64,000 nucleotides of DNA from Copromyces sp. CBS 386.78 (taxonomy: Eukaryota; Ascomycota; Sordariomycetes; Sordariales; Sordariaceae). The stretch spans positions 62,001 through 126,000 of the forward strand of contig MU839124.1 of the NCBI GenBank assembly GCA_030685235.1, given 5' to 3'. The notes beneath the pieces were generated by a model. The model made no database searches, had not been told where the DNA came from, and saw only the letters and a program-made list of their open reading frames with translations. Position numbers and translations under genes: made by a program. This document shows positions 57,101 to 64,000 of this stretch, piece after piece. Each line of letters opens with the position of its first letter. Within the stretch, counting starts at the first letter, position 1.

Positions 57101-59245
57101 ATGGGCAAAAAAAAGAACAAGAGCAAAGGTCAGCGCGGCATTGCGGCTGCCTTGGCCACCTTCCAGGGCGACTCTATGGCCATTGACACCGAAAATACCA
57201 GCATTCAGCTTTCAACTGCCCCGACAGACAGTGAATTGACGCCAACCACATCATCGGACAGTCTTAAGCGCCCATGCCCCGAAGATGACAACGAGGACGG
57301 TGGCGGTTGGCAGACCATCGAAAATGGCCGGCCAGTAAAGAAGTTGAAGAAGATACCTGGTCAAGAATCAAAACGCTATCCCGGCATCCACTTCTCGACC
57401 CAGGCCAGGCTTTTCTCCAAGATCAACGTTTCTTCTCTGCGCGATCTGATCCTGTACATTTTTGCCGATGGTGCTGCCCCGCAATGGGTGTCCGTTAAGC
57501 ATCGCCCCGAGTTCAGAAAGATCGTGGCTGTCATGGTACCGGGCCTCGATGAGGCCATGTTCAAGAAGGGTCTCGACTTTGCGGCCTACACCGGCCCCCC
57601 TCCTGGTCAAGCGACTTCTGGGGGCGCGCCTGATCCTGATGAGTACTATCCACGCGAGCTCAAGAAGGAGCTGCTGCCCGAAGTACTACAGCCCTTCGCC
57701 GACATGTTCCCGCATTTGTGGCCTGTAAAAGCTCCAGGTGACGACAAGTATGGCAAGCTGCACTCGCCGATGCAGGCAATGCTTACCGCGCCCGTCCCGA
57801 AGAACAAGGGAGTGGGAGTCCAGCCCGCATCCGAGCCCAACGGCTGGAAGAACCAAAGAACACGCATTACCGAGTTCTTGGCCAGCAACGAGGAGCTGAT
57901 GGAAAACGGCTTCCCCGTTCACCCAGCTATGCTTAAGCCAGGGGAAAAGAGAGATAATTTCAAGGATCCTGAAGGCTGGGTCCACACAAGAATCCAGAAT
58001 CTTGAGGACGGAAAGGTCCCCGAGGGCGACGTGCAGCAGGGCAGTGTCACCGCAGGCCGGGAAGTCTACGCCCTCGATTGCGAGATGTGTGTGACCGGTG
58101 AGGCCGAGTATTCACTTACCAGAATCAGCTTGGTTGCTTGGGACGGCAGCGTTGTTCTCGACGAACTCGTCAAGCCGGACAAGCCTATCATTGACTATGT
58201 GACACGGTTCTCAGGTATCACCAAGGAGATGATCGACCCTGTTAACACGACACTGAAAGATATCCAGGCCCGCTTGCTCGGCATTCTTGGCCCCAAGTCG
58301 ATCCTCCTCGGTCATTCGCTTGACTCTGATCTTAAGGCTCTTAAGCTCGCTCACCCCTTCATCGTCGACACCTCGCTTCTCTTCCCCCACCCTCGCGGCT
58401 TCCCTCTCAAGCAATCGTTGAAGTACCTTGCACAAAAGTTCCTCAACCGCGAAGTTCAAAAGGCCGGTGAGGCTGGACATGACAGTATCGAAGACGCCAA
58501 GACATGTCTCGACCTGGTCAAGAGGAAGTGCGAAAAGGGCAAGGCATGGGGTGCTGGAGAGAGCCAGGGCGAGAACCTTTTCAAGCGCCTCGCTCGCGCT
58601 GGCACAGCATATCGCTCAACCGCTGGTCCGGAGGCCACAGGCGGGGCTCCCGTTGGCAAGACCAGCGCGGCTATTGACTGGGGTGACGTGAGCAGAAGCG
58701 CCGGCAACGCCGCCACCGTCACAATTTCCTGCAATTCCGACGCCGAGGTCGAAGCTGGTATCCTCCGCGCGGTCAAGGGCGATCCCGATGGCCTCGAAGT
58801 CCCCGGCGGCGGCGTCGACTTCGTCTGGGCGCGCATGCGTGAGCTCGAGGCTCTCCAAGGGTGGTGGAACCGCAACAAGCTCGTGCCCGAGGATGCCGGT
58901 GGCCCGCCAGCTGAGAAGAAGGAGGGAGACGAGGAGGAGGAAGAAAATGAGGATGCCGTCGTCGTATCGCCCCTCGAAGCCTGCCTCAAGACGCTCAGCG
59001 AACGGTTGAAGCGCATCTACGACAACCTCCCGCCCTGCACGGCCTTCATCGTCTACACCGGTACCGGCGACCCACGCGAGATGAGCCGTCTGCAGGCTAT
59101 GCAGGCCCAGTTCAAGAAGGAGTACAACACGCCTGGCTCCAAGTGGGACCAGCTTAGTGTGCAATGGACGGACAGGGAGGATCAGGCTCTGCGTCAGGCC
59201 CTGAAGGTGGCGAGGAGCGGCGTTGGCTTTATTGGAGTCAAATAG
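57101..59245 (+). CDS. REX1: RNA exonuclease Rex1-type (DEDDh 3'-5' exonuclease)
   Basis: An intronless gene of 714 residues starting at the ATG at 57101 (MGKKKNKSKGQR); the open frame upstream begins with TTG only. After a basic, disordered N-terminus there is a small helical domain (about residues 85-170). The exonuclease domain spans about residues 320-480. Its DEDDh residues are visible: DCEM (Asp 326, Glu 328), HSLDSDLKAL (Asp about 408) and HDSIEDAKTCLDLV (His about 460, Asp about 465). The C-terminal part is a degenerate RRM-like fold ending in CTAFIVYTGTGD and a Gln/Arg helix. This family trims the 3' ends of 5S rRNA, 7S RNA and tRNAs. It is probably nuclear, given its Lys-rich N-terminus. 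Confidence 0.9.
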   Translation: MGKKKNKSKGQRGIAAALATFQGDSMAIDTENTSIQLSTAPTDSELTPTTSSDSLKRPCPEDDNEDGGGWQTIENGRPVKKLKKIPGQESKRYPGIHFSTQARLFSKINVSSLRDLILYIFADGAAPQWVSVKHRPEFRKIVAVMVPGLDEAMFKKGLDFAAYTGPPPGQATSGGAPDPDEYYPRELKKELLPEVLQPFADMFPHLWPVKAPGDDKYGKLHSPMQAMLTAPVPKNKGVGVQPASEPNGWKNQRTRITEFLASNEELMENGFPVHPAMLKPGEKRDNFKDPEGWVHTRIQNLEDGKVPEGDVQQGSVTAGREVYALDCEMCVTGEAEYSLTRISLVAWDGSVVLDELVKPDKPIIDYVTRFSGITKEMIDPVNTTLKDIQARLLGILGPKSILLGHSLDSDLKALKLAHPFIVDTSLLFPHPRGFPLKQSLKYLAQKFLNREVQKAGEAGHDSIEDAKTCLDLVKRKCEKGKAWGAGESQGENLFKRLARAGTAYRSTAGPEATGGAPVGKTSAAIDWGDVSRSAGNAATVTISCNSDAEVEAGILRAVKGDPDGLEVPGGGVDFVWARMRELEALQGWWNRNKLVPEDAGGPPAEKKEGDEEEEENEDAVVVSPLEACLKTLSERLKRIYDNLPPCTAFIVYTGTGDPREMSRLQAMQAQFKKEYNTPGSKWDQLSVQWTDREDQALRQALKVARSGVGFIGVK

Positions 59246-60007
59246 GCTCGGTGCCCTGGGCCTCCTCCGGGTGGACGCTGGAGAAAGCAGAATCGATACC
59301 CGTGGGTTGTGGATTTGGGGCCGTTGATACGGTGAAAATGGTTATGGTTGGCAGCGAATAGACATTAGGTGGCATCAAAGCGGTATGGATATCTCGACAT
59401 TGCTTGGTGTGATAGTGATGGCTCTATCATAATCCAAGATACATACATTGACATTGCGGACATATACGAACATCATCTCGTTATGGTTACGGGTTCGAGC
59501 ATAGTTATAGAAACAGCAGCGTCTTCAAGCTTTGGCATTCATCATAACTGATCTGGTTCATAAGTCTAGCAGCACGCAAGCTATTGACCAAACATGTCTC
59601 AGCCTTTCATTGTGTTGTGATCATTACTGTCCATGAATAATCATGAGGTAAAAGCGACCCCAGAACCGTGGGTATCATAACGACCAACGCAAGGCAGCGT
59701 AAGGCAAGTCAAACCAATGCATATACTTCGAAAACCTATGTATTGAATTTATGTGTTTATGAATGAAACCGCTTTTCTCCGCTCACTTTCCTTCTCCCTT
59801 CTTCTCTCCGATATCTATCAAGCAAGAGGAAGACAACAAACACCCAGCAAATGCAAAACTAACCAATCATATTAAAAAAGAAAAAACATGATAAAGCCCT
59901 TCTTGGACTTTTCACCTCCCACCCTGAAGTCATTAACAACCCCAACAATAAGCCAGCCATGTAGCTGTATTCGCTCCGCAAGTACTTGATACTGGGTACA
60001 TGCGTAA
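59246..60007. other. Convergent intergenic region
   Basis: 762 bases between the REX1-type stop and the in-frame extension behind PEX5. It is AT-rich, with A runs near 59875. It holds 3' untranslated sequence; no gene was seen. Confidence 0.5.
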
Positions 60008-60277
60008 TCACCAAAACCTCCTATACATTCTACTCGTCAGGCCCAGATCATCAGCGGCTTGACGAATTTGATCATCCGCACATAGTGTTTTACTCGACCC
60101 ACTCGACACATACCCCTCATCAATGTCCTTCTCCCACCACTGCTCCTCTACTTGCTCCTCATCATACTCCGCTTCAACATCACCATAATAATAATAATCA
60201 TCCTCCCCAGAATAATACCCATCCACCCACTCCTGCGCCTCTTGTGCCTCTTCTTCTAGCTCCAGTTCTCTCTCTCT
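60008..60277 (-). other. In-frame acidic open extension behind the PEX5 stop codon
   Basis: After the PEX5 TAG, 89 sense codons stay open in the same frame up to a TGA at 60010-60008. They begin RERELELEEE, contain runs of Tyr, Asp and Glu plus a WW pair, and end MYRRFW. The strand is purine-rich, which favours stop codons, so chance openness is less likely than usual. The TAG itself follows TTT and could also serve as a splice acceptor. It may be a readthrough or alternatively spliced C-terminal extension, a small overlapping gene, or chance. Confidence 0.4.
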
Positions 60278-62262
60278 CTAAAAGTCAAACTCGCCACGGA
60301 AGATCTCCGGATCCACGCCCGCAGTAACCTTCTCTGCCAAATCCCTGCGTCCCATCTGCGTGAACACGCGACGAAGGGTATCATAGAGGGTCGTGCTCTT
60401 GTTCTGCGTCATCATGTTATCGATGCGGGAGTCGCTATCGCCCGCATTACCACCGAGCAACTCGCGGGCCTTCTCACGCCCGCTCTTCTCGACGGACTTG
60501 TGCATGTCTAGCGCCGCGAGCAAGTGGCCGGCGGCTTCATCGTGGCAACCAATGTTAATACACGAGACGCCGAGGTTGTAGCGGGCGCGGACAAAGTTGG
60601 GGTGAATGGCGAGGGCCTTTTCGTAGGCGGCGATGGCCTCCTCGGAGCGGCCGCTGTTGGCGAGGGTGGCGCCGAGGCGGTTCCAGAGAAGGTGGATCTG
60701 CTCGCGCTGGTTGGAGGTGCCGAGCTCGGTGGAGTGCAGGGCGGACTGGAAGCAGTCGACCGCCTTGTCGTAGTCCTCGGCGCCGTAGAACAGGACGCCC
60801 AGGCCGACCTGCACGTCGGGGTCCATGTGGTCGCCATCGGGAGCGAGGCGGGCCGCCTCGAGGAAGAGGTTGGTGACGCGCTCATGAAGTTGGGCGCGGT
60901 CGGTGAAGCCCATGTCGGCGGCCGAGGAGAGGTTCTGAGGCGAGATGACGCTGGGGTATTTGGTCGACAGCCAGCGCTCGAGCGTGCGGTAGGCGGTGCT
61001 GTCGTAGCCCTCGTTGGTATAGGAGACGGCCAGGCCCATCATGGCAGAGAGGTTGTTGGGGTCGAGCTTCATGGCGCGCTCGAGAGCACGGATGGCGGCT
61101 TCTTCCTTTTCGTTCTGGGCTTGCGCCTGTCCGAGATAGACCCACGCCTCGGTATGGTCGGGGTTCTTCTGGACCGCAGCCTCGAAGGCGAGGGCAGCTA
61201 GCGACAGGTTCCCGCCCTCCTTCATGATGCGAATACCCTCTTCGAATGGGTTTGGTGTCTCCCGGAAGACGTTATCTTCCTCGAAGAGGTACTCTTGCAC
61301 GATAGGATCCGCACCAAGCCTGCCGTTCAGCGTCCAGTCCTCCTTCTCCAGGTTCTCACTATCGAACTTAGCGAAGTCGTCCTGGACATCGATCTCGTCC
61401 AACTCCTTCATCGCGTCTCTTTCGGCCTGGATACCGCGCCAGATCGATTCGAGATCCCCGGCACCGGTCTCGGAGTGAAGTAGCGCCTCGTCCATTTTGT
61501 TGAGCTCGGGCTCCATGGCGCGGGCCTCATCACCGTTAATCTCCAACTGGGCGAAATGCTCCTCCCACTTGTTCTGGTCGAGCTCAACAACCTTGCCCTT
61601 GCCCTTGCCCTCGGCTTGTAGTGGCTGCTGGGGCATGTGGTGCATCTGAGGGCCGTGCATGCCGACCATAGGCTGATACATGGGCCGCTGCATCATGTTG
61701 TAGTTCATACTGCCCATACCCATCATGCCACCACCCATCATGCGCTGAGCAGGCATCTGGCTGGCGGTGGCCGGCGCCGCCTGAGGGTGCATCTGCTGGA
61801 ACTTGGAGAACTCATCGGCGCTGAACTGGGTTCCGGGCGGCGCATTGAAGGCGGCTTCCATAGCCGCCTGTGTGTTGTGGAAGTCCTTAGCCCATGCTGG
61901 CGAGGCGTTCTGAGCGCGCATGTGGACGCCTTGCGCCGGGTCGAGGTGGAGCATGTGTCCTTGTTCGAGAGGCATATGAGCCATCTCCGGCGTTTGGTTT
62001 AGGAATCCGTTCACCATCTAGTTGAGGGGATCATCATGTTAGCCAAGAGCGCACGCTTCGCTGTCAACAGTGTCCAAGAAAGTTTACTTACCTCATCTTG
62101 CCCAGGGCTGCGGTTGGTACTCCGGAAGCCACCAGCCACGGCATTGGGGCCTCTGTTGACGAGCCTGTCATGCTGGAGACTCTTGTCGTCTCCAACGTGC
62201 TTGGTGAACTGGCTGAGCGGGTTGCCGGCCGTCGAGCACTCGGCTCCTCCCATAAAAGACAT
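60278..62262 (-). CDS. PEX5: Peroxisomal targeting signal receptor PEX5
   Basis: Exons on the minus strand are 62262-62092 and 62017-60278 (74 bp intron, GTAAGT donor, CTAG acceptor), giving 636 residues. The N-terminus MSFMGGAEC carries the conserved Cys 9 used for ubiquitin-dependent recycling. Two WxxxF motifs bind PEX14 (WAKDF at Trp 99, WEEHF at Trp 208); between them lies a Met-rich, disordered stretch. From about residue 312 TPR repeats follow (NLSLAALAFEAAVQKNP, AWVYLGQAQAQN, AIRALERAMKLDPNN, then VGLGVLFYGAEDYDKAVDCF and WNRLGATLANSG, IAAYEKALAIHPNF) and form the pocket for the C-terminal SKL-type signal. It imports PTS1 proteins into peroxisomes. The stop TAG is directly followed by an open, acidic frame (see next entry). 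Confidence 0.95.
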
Positions 62263-63527
62263 TTTGAAGATATTGGATATGGGAAGTTGTTTATAATAAT
62301 GCGACAATGGTAATGTTTCGGCGAAGTTGACAAGCCGAGAACGGGAGACGAGATACGCGGCTCTTGACACTTCTTTGTAGGTGAAGTGGAGCGGAGATGC
62401 GGTCGACTGTTGGGAAAGCAGCGGCTCGCGCAAGTTGTAGAGGCGGCTAGAAGTGGCGGTAGCTAGTCTTTTGCGCAACGGCAAGAAAGGATGACTTTTG
62501 GGTTGAAAGAGGAAGAAAAACGTGGAAGCAATAGACAAGCCAGGCACGTGGGCTTGTGGAGTTAATTAGTGATCAAGCGGCGGTGTCCAGCTGAAGTTGT
62601 TCCAAGTGGAATGAAAGAAGTTGACCGACTCCGAGGGATGTGGGTGGTGTGCTGTCTTGATGCACGCCCGATGGGTCCATGTGTGTGTGGATGGCAGCAG
62701 CGTGGTTAGAAATCGGGCTCTGCATGCAACCTTGGGCGCCAAAAGCTCAGGGGCACGAGGGGGCACCACCTCGGGCTGTACGCCACCTGAACTGCTGGAA
62801 ATGCCGAGGCAGCCAGCCAGCCATCCACTGCCCACCAACCGCGCACTTGTTCTCTTTGGGCTTGTTTGGCAGTTGCCGTGGAGTCTTTGTCAACCACACC
62901 TCAGCCGAACCCCAGCCCGGCCCGGAACACCCCCGCCCCCGGACCCATCACTGATCCCTTCGTTCAAACGACAGCCGAGAACAATCGGACGACAGAGTGC
63001 GGCGGCGGAAGTCATGTTCACATGCCGGCAGCACGGCGAGCACGGTAACGCATATTGAAGATGCAAAGTGATGAAGAAAGGGCACGACGCATTCCAAGCA
63101 CTTTTTCACGTCACTCACACGGGATGCAGAGTGCATAAGAATGCAGAGAAAATGCACAGAAGATCACCCATCTCTATTCGTACATATGTACAGCTATATA
63201 CAACCAACAAAAATGGTGAACAAAAACAACTAGTCGCAGTAAGAAGAAAGAAGAGAAGATTTGTCGTACTTGTACAGGTATCATTGCAAGCAAAAAGGTC
63301 AGGATGATGTACGCAGAGTGATCGTACTACAAAGGCGCCACAACACCAATCCCACAGTTTCCCAATCCCAATGTGCCCCAGTTTTGGCAACATTTGTCAA
63401 GAAACACAACCGGCTTTTTTTTTTAAACCGAACTTGCCCAGTTTTGCCCTCCATTACATCCGTTTCCCATCCTCTTCACCCAGTCATGTCGTAACCATTG
63501 CATGCCCTCTAATTGCGGCTTGCTAGT
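62263..63527. other. Upstream region of PEX5 and 3' region of the RRM gene
   Basis: 1265 bases between PEX5 (minus) and the stop of the RRM gene (minus). The part near 62300-62560 should hold the PEX5 promoter and leader. No supported gene was seen. Confidence 0.5.
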
Positions 63528-64000
63528 TTAGAACTCGGTGGACTCGCCCTGGTCGCGACGGTTGTAGTTGCGGTTGCCACCCTCGCGGTTGTAGCTGCGC
63601 TGGCCGCCCTCACGGTTGCCGTAGCTGCGGTTGCCACCATCACGGTTGCCGTAGCTGCGGTTGCCACCATCACGGTTACCGTAGCTGCCACCATCACGGT
63701 TACCGTAGCTGCGGCTACCACCATCACGGTTACCGTAGCTGCGGTTACCACCCTCGCGGTTACCACTCTCGCGGTTATACTCGCGGCGCTCGCCGTTGTT
63801 CTCACGGGGCTGACGAGGGACGGCGGGCTGGGCATAGTCGAGCTTGACAGCACGCTCGCCGAGCTGGACACCCTGGAGCTTCTCCAAGGCATTAACGGCA
63901 TGCTCGACATCGACAAAGTCGGCATGGGCAAAGCCACGGGGCCAGCCGGTAGCACGGTCAACGGCGACGCGGACGTCCTTGAGGCCGTCAATGCCGACAA
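63528..64000 (-). CDS. RRM protein with Gly/Arg/Asn repeat tail, N-terminus outside window
   Basis: Open on the minus strand from the window end to the stop at 63530-63528; the first full codon ends near 63998. The first 40 visible residues are the second half of an RNA recognition motif: DGLKDVRVAVDRATGW, then RGFAHADFVDVEHAVNAL containing the RNP1 core, and LGERAVKLDYAQP. The tail consists of about eight copies of a ten-residue GGNRSYGNRD-like unit. Nucleolin-like and similar fungal RRM proteins have such Gly/Arg-rich tails, which bind RNA and can be arginine-methylated. The exact member is not recognised. The repeat is also visible at the DNA level. Confidence 0.82.
   Translation of the reverse strand, partial: VGIDGLKDVRVAVDRATGWPRGFAHADFVDVEHAVNALEKLQGVQLGERAVKLDYAQPAVPRQPRENNGERREYNRESGNREGGNRSYGNRDGGSRSYGNRDGGSYGNRDGGNRSYGNRDGGNRSYGNREGGQRSYNREGGNRNYNRRDQGESTEF
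63570..63775 (-). repeat. Coding minisatellite, 30-base unit
   Basis: Head-to-tail copies of a roughly 30-base unit (one shortened to about 24) encode the Gly/Asn/Arg/Ser repeats of the RRM protein tail. Such arrays can change copy number. Confidence 0.75.

Noticed and set aside
1..64000. tRNA, rRNA, CRISPR array or bacterial-type operon
   Set aside because: None was recognised; gene structure is eukaryotic throughout. A tRNA-search program could still find one in the gene-poor regions.

Overview
The window looks like a chromosome segment of a filamentous ascomycete, most likely Sordariales (Neurospora, Sordaria, Podospora or Chaetomium-like). The reasons are genes with short GT-AG introns (mostly 50-120 bp), fungal-type gene content, and a 12.9 kb AT-rich island whose degraded transposons carry the transition signature of repeat-induced point mutation (RIP). 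No tRNA, rRNA, CRISPR or bacterial feature was seen.

Layout. 1-8.7 kb: two convergent, paralogous, uncharacterised genes (the first is cut by the window edge). 9.4-18.1 kb: an uncharacterised protein with one membrane segment, COG8 (Golgi tethering), HEM25 (mitochondrial glycine carrier) and a large charged coiled-coil repeat protein. 20.1-33.4 kb: prefoldin subunit 1, an alkaline ceramidase with an apparent +1 frameshift, a TMF/Sgm1-like Golgi coiled-coil protein, the proteasome chaperone NAS6, splicing factor PRP46 and replication initiator ORC1. 36.2-43.1 kb: a fungal protein with a KH-like segment, prefoldin subunit 5, a SET/MYND methyltransferase and a Mis18/Yippee-like zinc protein. 43.7-56.6 kb: the RIP island. 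57.1-64 kb: a Rex1-type RNA exonuclease, the peroxisomal receptor PEX5 and the 3' part of an RRM protein with a Gly/Arg/Asn-rich repeat tail.

The RIP island is nested. A pogo-like DDE transposase (CENP-B-type N-terminus, then a DDE domain) is split at 44911/53952 by a 9.0 kb Ty3/gypsy chromovirus-like element with 251 bp LTRs and a perfect ATACG target duplication. The integrase region of that element is split at 51242/52827 by a 1.6 kb gag-only LTR element with a perfect ACGAA duplication. The LTR pairs record a mutation gradient: the outermost ends of the gypsy element are nearly untouched and the inward halves are heavily mutated. The gypsy body has lost CA dinucleotides but kept TG, while part of the surrounding element shows the reverse.

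The genes are mostly unrelated housekeeping functions, as is usual for fungal chromosomes. The points most worth a second look are an open 89-codon acidic extension in frame behind the PEX5 stop codon, the ceramidase frameshift, the RIP gradient and strand asymmetry, the convergent paralog pair, a GC-AG intron in NAS6, and a short inverted-repeat (MITE-like) element at the edge of the island. I saw no clear defence or biosynthetic system.
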